From: Flavobacteriales bacterium
GTDB taxonomy: Bacteria; Bacteroidota; Bacteroidia; Flavobacteriales_F; PHOS-HE28
Direction of reading: 5' to 3'
DNA: 64,000 nucleotides
Assembly: GCA_016717225.1 (NCBI GenBank)
Contig: JADKGB010000001.1
Location: 378,727 to 442,726 of the forward strand
Shown here in pieces: positions 47,336 to 55,766 of this stretch (its first letter is position 1; each line of letters starts with the position of its first letter). The position numbers and the translations under genes are program-made. Under the pieces are notes generated by a model that searched no databases, was not told the origin of the DNA, and saw nothing but the letters and a program-made list of their open reading frames with translations.

Positions 47336-47453
47336 AGCCAGTTGTTTTCACGAAGAAACCTGGTTTGGACCACCCCCACAACGTGGATCTACAGCTGCAG
47401 AACTGCGAACTGTAAACTACTGAACTGCTAACTGATACGGTCGTCAGCCCTCT

Positions 47454-48419
47454 TCACTCCATCATCGCCACCCGCTGCGTCAGCTCATGGTAGCACATCA
47501 TCGGCGAAGCATGGTCCCATGCTCTTGGGTCGACTGGCGCCCCGGACATTTTCTTGCCGCCATGTAGCAAGTTCGCATGCCAGAACAGCACATCACCGGG
47601 TTGCGCATGGAACTCGCGCTTTTCGAAATGCCCCTCCGCGATCGACTTGTCAACGGCTTCTTCGTAGCGCGCGTAAGCGTCTTCACCAATAATGAACTGG
47701 TTGCCGCCGTGGTCGTATGATCCGTTCAGCAAATAGGGGAGGGTGTGGCTGCCCACGTGGTACTCCAGTGGCCCATTGTTGGGGGTGATCTCCTCCAGTG
47801 CGATCCACGCGGCGGTCATGTAGCCCAGCGGATGCGTGGTCATGTGGATGCTGTCGCTGTGCGCAGCCTGCTCGCTGCCCGTGAGGAAGTTGATGCTCTG
47901 GAACACCTTCACCCTCTTGCCGAGCAGGAAGTCCATCACATCCAATATGCGCCGGTCGTGTACCGCCTTGCGCAGCAGTTCGCTGTGGTGGAAGGCGAAC
48001 ATCACCTTGCGCCCGGTGAAGTTGAAGTCGACCACCTTGTCGTGGATCAACCGGTCCATCTCGGCATTGATCGCCGCCACTTCTTCTTTCGAGAACAAGC
48101 CGCGCAAGACCACATAGCCATCGGCAGGCCAATGCGCCAATGCTTCTTGCGTGGCCGCATCGAAGCGCTTGAACCCCGCACTCGCTCTCATCTTCTCCAC
48201 GGCTCCCGGCCCATCCAACCACGGTGCTTCGGTGGTGGCCTTCGGCAAGGTCTCGCTGCTGATAGGCAACAACACGCTGCGCTGTATGCCGTACTTCTTG
48301 TACATCGCCTCCGCATGCCGCAGCTTCTTCCGGTTGAACAGGTTCAGCAGCGTATAACCGAACTTGAATTTGCGGAAGGCGCCGTAATAGCGGTCGAGGG
48401 ATTGGCGGAGGGTGCCCAT
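47454..48419 (-). CDS. Phytanoyl-CoA dioxygenase (PhyH) family protein
   Basis: A 321-residue Fe(II)/2-oxoglutarate oxygenase. The first iron ligands are the His-x-Asp in 'SEQAAHSDSIHMTT', then 'GPLEYHVGSHTLPYL' contributes the 2-oxoglutarate region, and the distal His is in 'GDVLFWHANLLHGG'. Such enzymes hydroxylate small molecules or lipids; the substrate here is unknown. Monocistronic. Confidence 0.85.
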   Translation of the reverse strand: MGTLRQSLDRYYGAFRKFKFGYTLLNLFNRKKLRHAEAMYKKYGIQRSVLLPISSETLPKATTEAPWLDGPGAVEKMRASAGFKRFDAATQEALAHWPADGYVVLRGLFSKEEVAAINAEMDRLIHDKVVDFNFTGRKVMFAFHHSELLRKAVHDRRILDVMDFLLGKRVKVFQSINFLTGSEQAAHSDSIHMTTHPLGYMTAAWIALEEITPNNGPLEYHVGSHTLPYLLNGSYDHGGNQFIIGEDAYARYEEAVDKSIAEGHFEKREFHAQPGDVLFWHANLLHGGKKMSGAPVDPRAWDHASPMMCYHELTQRVAMME

Positions 48420-48719
48420 GGGGGAGGGCTAAGGTATTGGGGTGTGGGACTGGTGCGATCAGATCAATACGTGAGTAAAACTGGACGCTGGTTTTGATTC
48501 GACTTACTAAGCTGCTTGACCGCGGACCGGGGCAGCCGATCGGCTGCATCATGCGAGCGACTGCTTGAGTATCTTCATCAAGATCAGTCAGCGATCGCAC
48601 AAATAGAGCTTCTGGGCGAGTAGTGTACATAGTATGGCAATGTGAAACTTTGAGGATGTAGAGGAAGGCTGCCTTACCAAACAACTGAATAGATTTACGC
48701 AGACCGAGAGAAATATTCA
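48420..48719. other. Intergenic gap, no recognised feature
   Basis: The 300 bases between the PhyH gene and the TIR-like gene hold no tRNA-like or repeat structure that I can see. A minus-strand frame is open across it and runs on, out of register, into the PhyH gene; its product has no recognisable motif. This gap marks the change from conserved to accessory genes. Confidence 0.5.
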
Positions 48720-49271
48720 ATGGAAAAGAAGGTGTTCATCAGTGTAGGCCGTCGCTTCAAGCCTGAGCAGGAGAAGTTTTTGGAGCAGCTGCAGGCACTG
48801 TTGATCGCAGGCGGAGTTACGCCTGTGATATTCGGTAAAACCGCTTTCTCTTCGGGACAGCCGTTGCAAGCCATAAAAGACCTGATGGGCCAATGTGATG
48901 GAACGATGATCCTAGCCTTTGAGCGAGTGCATATAAAAGAGGGAAAGGAACTCCGAGGTGGCAGTGAAGAAAGGGACATTGTTTCGGCAAATCTGCCGAC
49001 CGCATGGAACCAAGTCGAAGCCAGTATGGCTTATGCTCTTGGTCATCCGCTTTTCATGGTAGCAGAGAACGGTCTGCGTAGTGAAGGGTTGATCGAAAAA
49101 GGCTACGATTGGTGGGTCCAATGGGTTGACTTGAATTCAAATGTGTTCACCAAAACCGAGTTTGCTGGTGGCCTGAAGGATTGGTTGAATCGCGTTAAGG
49201 AACACAAGCGGCCCGAGCCGCTTCGATCCGGAGAAAATGAGTATCGGCGAATGGTTGAGAGCATTGGGTAA
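48720..49271 (+). CDS. TIR/nucleoside-deoxyribosyltransferase-like protein
   Basis: A 183-residue alpha/beta protein. It starts 'EKKVFISVGRRFKPEQEKFL', followed by 'PLQAIKDLMGQCDGTMILAFER', an Arg/Gly-rich loop, and 'LPTAWNQVEASMAYALGHPLFMVAE'. This order (first-strand loop, CDG strand, then a Glu in an 'N-Q-V/I-E-x-x-x-A-x-x-L-G-x-P' helix) is that of nucleoside 2-deoxyribosyltransferase/TIR-related domains, where the Glu is catalytic for N-glycosidic cleavage. Cleavage of NAD-like or nucleoside substrates is therefore plausible but unproven. A 41-residue membrane protein starts inside its 3' end. Confidence 0.55.
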   Translation: MEKKVFISVGRRFKPEQEKFLEQLQALLIAGGVTPVIFGKTAFSSGQPLQAIKDLMGQCDGTMILAFERVHIKEGKELRGGSEERDIVSANLPTAWNQVEASMAYALGHPLFMVAENGLRSEGLIEKGYDWWVQWVDLNSNVFTKTEFAGGLKDWLNRVKEHKRPEPLRSGENEYRRMVESIG

Positions 49272-49362
49272 ACTAAAGCCCGCACAGGTATGGGGTATCC
49301 TTGGTATACTAGCCGGTCTTGTGGTTTTCATTTTCAAGGCTGGGGTTGTGTATGGGAAGTGA
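49237..49362 (+). CDS. Small single-pass membrane protein overlapping the TIR-like gene
   Basis: A 41-residue ORF in a different frame from the upstream gene, overlapping its last 35 bases. The start ATG is preceded at 5-7 bases by GGAGA. The product starts MSIGEWLRALGKLKP, an amphipathic stretch, then has a strongly hydrophobic helix of about 20 residues (VWGILGILAGLVVFIFKAG) and a short VYGK tail. Overlap, ribosome-binding site and an uninterrupted, balanced transmembrane helix all argue that it is translated and works with the upstream protein. No family was recognised. Confidence 0.6.
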   Translation: MSIGEWLRALGKLKPAQVWGILGILAGLVVFIFKAGVVYGK

Positions 49363-49540
49363 CCAACGCTCCCGCAAGGTCTCCGCTACCGCGCTGTGCG
49401 TTCATGTCCGATCGCGGGACACTGCGGAATTCCATATTCGCAGGGTTCCGCCGCTTCGCGGCTGAGGCGGAGACCCTGGGGAAGGGGAAGACCGATGCAA
49501 ACCAACGCCGTAACGCGAAAGGCAGGCGCCCATGATACGC

Positions 49541-50784
49541 CTAACGCATTTCTAACAGCATCTTCCTCACGCGTAGTAGAGTATTCAGGGTGAAGGGGTC
49601 GCACTCCAACTTGACATGCAACCCTGGGCAAATTGAGGCTACTTGCTCCTTGAAATATACGAGTGGATCATCGAAGGCCTTAGGGTCGCCTGTGATCAGG
49701 GCTACGTTGATCTTTGCGAGAACAGTTTCGCGAAGAGTATACCGGTCTGTCCCAAGGATATTGAACCGGCTTGCTTCGTCCCAGAACCGGTCGCTCATGT
49801 CGGCCACATTCAGGTCCAGATCATTAGCGAAATCCTGGAGGCAAGGGTCCTGCTGGCTTTGCTCGAGCTGTTGTTGGAAGCGGGCGATTTTCAGGCGCTC
49901 ATCCGCGATATGGCTATCCAGCACACGCAACTGCTCATCAGTAAGCAGCCCTTTAAAGAGAATGCGCCGGCGTGGGTCGTTCTCCACGAATTCATAGACG
50001 TCGTAGAACCTAAGGTCGGGATCCACGTCCAGTACATCGGGCTGCAAGGCGTTGTACCGCACGAGCAGCACAGCGGTGGCCGGGTCGAAATGATAGCGGA
50101 CATAGTCCGCGAACTGCGCCCGGCCAAGCTTCATGCCCGTTCGTACGAAGAGCTCAGTAACGGCTGCATCACCTTGCTTCAGGTAGTAAACGAATTCTTC
50201 GTAGTTCCAGCGCACGCCAAGCCGTACCAATTCCTTTCGCACTTGCACGCGGTCGCTGGTGTCCAAGGGTGCGTTCAGGGCATTGTCTATCCGTTGTATC
50301 CCACCCTGTAAGGCCTGTCCCTGCGCGTTCAAGGTGTCCAACACAGAGTGTACGGAACGGAAACCACTATCCACTTTCTCGTCGATCCCCAATGCGATAT
50401 CCTGGATCTTGGCCACACGTTGGGACAGCGATGCCAGTATACCATCCTCTGTATCGGGTAGGAAGCGCATGCCGATGAGGAAGACTGCTGAAAGAACCAC
50501 ACCGAGAAAGGCGACAATAGATGTCTCCAACCACCGCTCATGCATACCGGACTTGAGTTCTTCGAAGGTCACCTGCGTTTTGCGTTGCTCTGGCGCGCGC
50601 GCTCGCAAGAAGATGGAATACGCACCAAGCAAATAGACAGGACCGCGGTGCTCAACGCGAACAATGCGGACGTGGCTTGCATCAAAGGTTGAAGCAGATC
50701 GCAAATGGTCAGCACGAAGAGCTCACCGACCGACTTGTTCAGTTTAGCGGTGTTCTTGAATATGAGCAGGAAGGATTTTATCAT
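49541..50784 (-). CDS. Membrane protein of unknown function, frameshifted near the N-terminus
   Basis: A protein of about 414 residues in two frames. The N-terminal frame (from 50784, MIKSFLLIFKNTAKLNKSVGELF ...) has a first membrane helix. The main frame has a second helix (SIVAFLGVVLSAVFLIGMRF), a coiled-coil-like segment (about 100-150) and a soluble C-terminal domain of about 230 residues. The frames join at a TTT (plus strand AAA at 50631-50633); one more T gives ...TAVLSILLGAYSIFLRARA. The C-terminal domain (RKELVRLGVRWNYEEFVYYLKQGD) was not recognised. Probably one intact gene with a base-call error. Confidence 0.6.
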
Positions 50785-50820
50785 GGCACAGATCAAGTGT
50801 ATGAACGAAGTGGGCAGGGC

Positions 50821-51343
50821 TTACTCATGACATACTTGCGCTAGAACCGGAACGGCCGTCCTTGAGCTACAGACCAAAATAGCAGTTGGCCGAACAAGTT
50901 GCTGCTCACGCGGTCGTTCATCTTCGGAGAGACATTGCCCCGTGTGGCGGCGGAACTGCGAGAGTGCAAGCACCCACACTGGCGCTCGTGTGGTTCGCGA
51001 GTGCCTCATGCACTGCTGGCCGCTAGCCATTGCCGCACCATGAGTTCCGCCTGACTTGTGACTCGAAAGGATCATGAAACCGCCAGGCTTGACTGCCGGT
51101 CTTGCCTGCCGAAGGGAAAGGCAGTGACGGATGAAATGAGTGCGCACTCGCGAAACACCACTGGCCGAAGCGGCCACCGAATACTAACCCGGCCTTCGCC
51201 GGGACCAAGAACCCTTCCGCCTCCGGCGGCCTGAAGCCCCAAACCCAGGCCTTTGGGTATTCGGTGCATTCGATATTCGGTGGCCGCCTCGGCCAAAAGG
51301 CTTTCGGGCTTGCGGGTCTTGCAGCTTGTTTCCGGAAACGCTT
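50821..51343. other. Intergenic region with structured inverted repeat
   Basis: About 520 bases without a convincing gene. The centre holds the inverted repeat listed separately; the rest is GC-rich sequence with several short hairpins (for example CCGGCCTTCGCCGG near 51190). No RNA gene was recognised. Confidence 0.5.
51162..51295. repeat. 22-bp imperfect inverted repeat enclosing hairpins
   Basis: The arm 51162-51183 (begins TGGCCGAAGCGG) is the reverse complement of 51274-51295 with one mismatch. Between them lie at least three short hairpins (CCCGGCC..GGGG type near 51188-51203, CCGCC..GGCGG near 51217, CCCAAA..TTTGGG near 51238-51257). The whole is a 134-base foldback that could be a BIME-like repeat pair, a miniature element or a structured RNA. 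Confidence 0.6.
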
Positions 51344-51865
51344 TCAGAACTCCACCTTCACCCGTACGCCGCACCCGCACGGCGTTTCTTCCCGCGCCAC
51401 GGTATGGCCACCCAGCATATAATAAGGTGTCCAGTGTTTGTGCGCCACCCACCGCACATGGTTGAACGGATGCGGCACGGGGTCGCTACCGCGCAGGTGG
51501 AAGAGCACGGCATGGTCGAACATCGGGTCGTAGAGCTCTACATATAAGTGCAGGGCGAGGTGGCCGCGCAAGGTGCCTTCGGGAAAGTGGAGGCCCTTGC
51601 CGGGCAGGCGCAGGGAATAGAAGGCATAGGGCCAGGGGTCGAAACGGCCGAGCACCAAGCGGCGCGGTCGGCGCTCGCCACGTTTGCGTTGGTCTTGTGC
51701 GAGTACCGCGCGGAAGTGTGGCGGCAAGTCGCGGGGCACGGGGAAGTTGCTGCGCTGCATCGGGGCGCTGTGGCAGGGTTGTCCGTTGTAGAGCACGGTC
51801 ATCTTCACCCCCGGTCGGGTGCCGGCCATCAGCGGCAGGTGCACGCCTATCTCTTTCAGACACAT
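51344..51865 (-). CDS. Hypothetical protein
   Basis: An ORF of about 173 residues from the ATG at 51865; the frame extends upstream to 51955. The product is rich in Pro, Arg and His with an organised beta-like pattern (GVKMTVLYNGQPCHSAPMQR, HLALHLYVELYDPMFDHAVLFHL, WTPYYMLGGHTVAREETP), which reads like a real cytoplasmic protein rather than noise. No family was recognised. It stands between an inverted repeat and a 21-bp minisatellite. Confidence 0.5.
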   Translation of the reverse strand: MCLKEIGVHLPLMAGTRPGVKMTVLYNGQPCHSAPMQRSNFPVPRDLPPHFRAVLAQDQRKRGERRPRRLVLGRFDPWPYAFYSLRLPGKGLHFPEGTLRGHLALHLYVELYDPMFDHAVLFHLRGSDPVPHPFNHVRWVAHKHWTPYYMLGGHTVAREETPCGCGVRVKVEF

Positions 51866-52046
51866 GCACAGCGAAGAAGCCGGAGCGCGCAATTCTGTGC
51901 AATACCCAGTGTTGGGTATTTTGAGGAACGGCGAGCATAGCCGCGTGAACGACACAGGAAGGATGCACCTGCTGATCCGGACTGTGCATGCGCGTGCAAA
52001 AACGGTTTTTGCAGAGATGTGTACGGCTTACGCCGAGATGGTTGCG

Positions 52047-52403
52047 GCATTCTTCTCCGCACTTGCCGCATTCATCTCTGTACATGCGGCCTACTTCTCT
52101 GCACTTGCCGCATTGTTCTCTGTACGTGTGGCATTCATCTCTGTACATGCGGCGTTCTTCTCTGTACTTGCCGCAACTATCTCTGCACATACGGCATTCA
52201 TCTCTGTACTTGCGGCAACTATCTCTGTACATGCGGCCTACTTCTCTGTACTTGCGGCAACTATCTCTGTACATGCGGCATTCATCTCTGTACATGCCGC
52301 AACTATCTCTGCACATGGGGCATTCTTCTCTGTACTTGCCGCAACTATCTCTGTACTTGCCGCAACTATCTCTGTACATGCGGCATTCTTCTCTGCAAAA
52401 ACG
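52047..52403. repeat. 21-bp minisatellite, 17 units
   Basis: Seventeen consecutive units of exactly 21 bases start with GC(A/C)(T/A)(T/C)(C/A)(A/T)TCTCTGTACnTGCnG-like sequence, with alternating 'ACATGCG' and 'ACTTGCC' ends. The exact 21-base phase holds from 52047 to 52383 without a slip. Because 21 is a multiple of three, several frames stay open: the minus strand would encode a C-x-x-Y-R-D-x heptad. Flanks: hypothetical protein on the left, FN3 protein on the right. Confidence 0.9.
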
Positions 52404-52701
52404 CAGCGGACGGCGGTGCGAAGAGCTCGGTTGAATACGCACCCGCACACCCCGTTGTGTTAAAGTCAAAAAAAAGTGGAGTGCCCGAAACACATGCTGG
52501 GCAAGGGCTGCCGCACGCTCATGGTTTTCAACATCAAATAGCAGCGCAACCGAGCAAGGGGCCGTAACGAACCAACCCCCGCCAGCTACATCCGGACAAC
52601 GACCAAGGGGATCGCCTCAGCGAGACCCAAGGTCGGAGCCCGAGGCCGAGGCAACGTCAACCAAAGGACACGGAATCAGCGGATCAAAAAAAAAGAGCAA
52701 C

Positions 52702-53304
52702 ATGCAGATCATAAAAGCAGGACTCAAAAGTGCGAAGCCAGCCGACCTGGTTGGTAAGAGCGAGCACATCGAGGCAGACATGACGGGGAATGCGAATTTC
52801 CCGACACCGTCGCCGAAGGTGAGCGACCTCACTGCTGCACGTACCTCCCTGGTAGCCGCTATTTCGGAAGCCGAAGGGGGTGCGCACGCAGCCATCGCCA
52901 CCAAGAACGCCGCAGCGAAGACGCTTGCCCAACTGCTCACCAAGATGGCGCGCTATGTGAATAGCGTAGCTGCCGGTGACGTGGCCAAGGCTGTCAGCAG
53001 CGGATTCGAGTTGGCCAAGCGCCCCGAGCCGATCGATCACCTGGAAGCTCCCACCAAGTTCGAGGGCCGCACCGCAGCCATCGCCGGTCAAGTAGACCTG
53101 CGTTGGAAGAGCGTGTACGGCGCGCGCATGTACTTCGTGTACATGTTGGAGAACGCGGTGTGGAAGAACATCGGCATGGTGAGCAAGGCCCGCTTTACAG
53201 CGGCCGGGCTAACCACCGATAAGCAGTACTCGTTCCGAGTAGCGGCCGTAGGTCGCATCGGAGAGGGACCTGTAAGCCAGGAGGTAACGGCGAAGGCGGC
53301 GTAA
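52702..53304 (+). CDS. Fibronectin type III domain protein
   Basis: A 200-residue protein. Residues about 1-110 are an Ala-rich helical region (TAARTSLVAAISEAEGGAHAAIATKNAAAKTLAQLL), and residues about 112-200 form one FN3 domain (VDLRWKSVYGARMYFVYM ... LTTDKQYSFRVAAVGRIGEGPVSQEV). No signal peptide is evident. This helical-plus-FN3 architecture occurs in uncharacterised Bacteroidota proteins. A poly-A stretch precedes the start codon. Confidence 0.75.
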   Translation: MQIIKAGLKSAKPADLVGKSEHIEADMTGNANFPTPSPKVSDLTAARTSLVAAISEAEGGAHAAIATKNAAAKTLAQLLTKMARYVNSVAAGDVAKAVSSGFELAKRPEPIDHLEAPTKFEGRTAAIAGQVDLRWKSVYGARMYFVYMLENAVWKNIGMVSKARFTAAGLTTDKQYSFRVAAVGRIGEGPVSQEVTAKAA

Positions 53305-53435
53305 TGCCGCAGCAAGGCACGGTGTGAAAGTCACCGCGCACGTTCTTACCACATCTTCTTCAAATGGCATCGCCCTCCGCTCCGAAAGGAACGGGGGGCG
53401 TGTCATTTTTTGGGGTTGTTTTCTAGCAATACAAG

Positions 53436-53852
53436 ATCGAAACCACCCCTGCCCCTCCTTGGGTTACGCGGGCAAGTCATCGCCCGCTAGGAGGGGAGAG
53501 ATCTATCTGGGGCGTGATCTATTGCAGAATGTTTTCCCCTCCGTCGACGGAACGCTCCGTCGACAAACTCAAGGAGGGGTAGGGGTGGTTACCTTTTGGT
53601 TTTTGCGAGAAATGCAAGATCGAAACCACCCCTGCCCCTCCTTGGGCACAAGCGATCCGCTGTGGCGGCATCGCAGGATGGGAGAACTGCTTGGATGAAA
53701 CCACCCCTGCCCCTCCTTGGTTTCCGCGGGCGAGTCATCGCCTGCCAGGAGGGGAGAACAGTTTGCTGTTGAGCGATCCAGTGCAAAATGTTTTCCCCTC
53801 CGTCGACGGAACGCTCCGTCGACAAACTCAAGGAGGGGTTAGGGGTGGTTAC
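53436..53852. repeat. Palindromic repeat cluster, left part (types A and B)
   Basis: Two related repeat classes share an outer stem CCCCTCC ... GGAGGGG and the tail AGGGGTGGTTAC / GAAACCACCCCT. Type A has an inner perfect hairpin with arms GTCGACGGA and TCCGTCGAC around ACGC (palindromes at 53543-53564 and 53802-53823). Type B has an inner GCGGGC ... GCCCGC-like hairpin (units near 53441-53496, 53617-53684 and 53696-53757). Order here: B, A, degenerate B, B, A, then the DUF559 gene. Confidence 0.85.
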
Positions 53853-53891
53853 CGAATGATTTTTTCGACCTTCGGATCGCAGAACTCGTTC

Positions 53892-54299
53892 ATGGATCTG
53901 AAACGGAATCGCAAAGATCTCAAAGAAGTGCGACGATCATTGCGGTCGAACGCAACATCGAGCGAGGCCGTTCTGTGGTCGTGTTTGAGCGGCAGTAAAT
54001 TGGATGGGCGAAAGTTCCGAAGACAGCATAGTATCGGTTCATTCGTTCTGGACTTCTACTGTCCATCAGAGCTGCTGTGCGTTGAACTTGATGGAAGCAG
54101 TCACCATGACCCGACCGCGTCGTTGAATGATCAATGGCGAGACGAACAGTCCCCTCCGTCGACGGAACGCTCCGTCGACATACTCAAGGAGGGGTTAGGG
54201 GTGGTTACCTTTTGGTTTTTGCGAGAAATGCAAGATCGAAACCACCCCTGCCTCTCCTTGGGCACAGCAGGCGAGTCATCGCCTGCCAGGAGGGGATAA
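53892..54299 (+). pseudogene. DUF559 endonuclease-domain protein, 3' end replaced by a repeat
   Basis: From the ATG at 53892 the product starts MDLKRNRKDLKEVRRSLRSN and includes 'SEAVLWSCLSGSKLDGRKFRRQHSIGSFVLDFYC' and 'CVELDGSSHHD', the PD-(D/E)XK/Vsr-like core of DUF559 with its D-G-x-x-H motif. The family normally continues about 35-40 residues to an 'R-V-L-R-F' strand. Here the coding sequence stops being DUF559-like at about 54148, exactly where a type A repeat begins, and the frame runs through repeat sequence to a stop at 54299. The protein is probably inactive or altered. It is surrounded by the repeats on both sides. Confidence 0.75.
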
Positions 54300-54392
54300 C
54301 GGTTTGGTTGAAACCACCCCTGCCCCTCCTTGGGTTACGCGGGCAAGTCCCCGGATATGCGCACTGCTTCCGGGGCGCGCCTGCCAGAGGGG
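54149..54392. repeat. Palindromic repeat cluster, right part (types A and B)
   Basis: One type A unit (outer stems 54151-54157 and 54188-54194, palindrome 54158-54179), then the same ACCTTTTGGTTTTTGCGAGA linker found after the A unit at 53592, then a B unit (54237-54297) and a last B unit (54307-54392). The last one carries an extra small hairpin (CCCCGG ... CCGGGG) inserted in its loop. Confidence 0.82.
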
Positions 54393-54412
54393 AGAGACCA
54401 TCCGTAGCCGAG

Positions 54413-55686
54413 CTATCGCGCCAACACCACCCTTACCACCTCTCGCCCGGCGCGCAGCATGAAGATGCCGCTGCCGAATTCTACTACCGGTATCGCCGCA
54501 CTGTTCGCCTGAACGGAGGTCTGGAAGCACAAGCGCCCTTGCACATCGAACAGTTCCACGTTGCCGAGGGGCTGGCCATCGATCCGTTGCAGTTGGAGAC
54601 TGGTTCCCTGCTGAACGGCGGAAAGTCCGCTTGGTGAAACCGAGGTCGCGATGCCATTGTCGCTGTCGGCACAGGGCAGGTAAAAGTCGAAAGGCATAGG
54701 CACAGGCGTTATCCACGACACATTTTGCGAAGGACCGCTAATGAAACCCTCTATCGCCACAGAGAAAACCGGTGCGCCTCCGGTGGGTTGATCGTTCGGA
54801 GTCGCCACCATCGTGTAGCTGCCAGGTGCTAGGCAAATGGTATCAGCATCGTATTCCATCCCGAAGCCCAATTCGAATTGCCCGCTGCTCGCCACGAGCA
54901 AGTCACTGTCGAAGATGGTCCACTCGTAGGTGCCGATCGAGATGCCACCACCCAGATTCTGGATGGTGGGTATGAGTGTGGCGCAGGGTGGCGCCGGGCA
55001 CGGATCATGGGAAGCGTCCACTCACAAGCAAGCACGGTGGTGCCGAGTGTCCACAATTCCAACATGCCGGTGAATTGGCCGTCCGGTATGATGGCGCCTT
55101 CGTTGACCTGCAGCATATGCCAGCTGTCGCCAGCGATGCCGAAGAAGTTCACGGTCTCAACGGCAAGCGTGTCGTTGTTGGCATCGAAGAGGATGAAATT
55201 CGGATAGTCGAAGAGCTGGTTGAAGTTGTTGTTCTGAACATGCACCACGATCTCGTTTTCGCTGAACGCGTGCCATTGGATGGAAACGAGGGCCAGGCTA
55301 TCACAGGCCGCGCCGAAGTCGCTTACCACGAACTGGTGCTGCGGTTGCGGAGCAAAGTCGCCCACGTTCTGTGTGGCCAACACGATGGTGTAGGTGCCGG
55401 CAGGAGTTGCCCAATTGCAACCGGTTCAACGTGCGGAACGATCACGGTCGCTCCACCGGATCGGCAGCGGCGATGGTGATGGTAACCACGGAACCTGTGA
55501 CTTCGTGCGCTCGTGCCGACCACAGGCGCCGGTGCTCGAGAGTCCACCGATCAGGTTGATGCTGATGTTGTCGAACGTGGTGGGCTGCTGCGGAACAACA
55601 GCGATCTCGTCGATGTAGAAGTAGGTCTGCGCACTGGCGAGGGTGGAACAGGCGAGCGCGGCGCAGAGGAGTAGCTGTTTGGTCAT
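54413..55686 (-). CDS. T9SS-sorted secreted protein, multiple frameshifts
   Basis: The start at 55686 gives a signal peptide (MTKQLLLCAALACSTLASAQ). The reading frame changes several times (at about 55505, 55425 and 55005), yet pieces fit one protein: 'TYFYIDEIAVVPQQPTTFDNISINL', then 'CNWATPAGTYTIVLATQNVGDF', then 'IQNLGGGISIGTYEWTIFDSD', ending in a T9SS-like domain 'NVELFDVQGRLCFQT ... SGIFMLRAG'. About 425 residues if repaired. It may be a pseudogene or several base-call errors. Likely surface-exposed; no enzymatic domain was recognised. Confidence 0.65.
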
Positions 55687-55766
55687 GGGTGAACGGTTGC
55701 AGTAGGTAGACGCAAAATAAATGCGATCCGCCGCCTGCGGTTCACTGTGTGCGATCAACAAGGGTG

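Noticed and set aside
47683..48720. 345-codon minus-strand ORF from 48720
   Set aside because: Most of it is out of register with the clear PhyH gene, and the part upstream of PhyH has no recognisable motif.
52047..52403. 21-bp array as a CRISPR or as a definite repeat-protein gene
   Set aside because: Units are contiguous without spacers. Several frames are open only because the period is a multiple of three, and no start region or signal supports one frame.
51486..52493. Long minus-strand ORF spanning the minisatellite and the hypothetical gene
   Set aside because: Its left part is an out-of-frame, Arg/Pro-rich shadow of the gene at 51344-51865, and its right part exists only because of the 21-base periodicity.
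53539..54209. SalI-like GTCGAC palindromes as cloning-vector sequence
   Set aside because: They are part of larger repeat units with natural variation and lie among native genes; no vector features are present.
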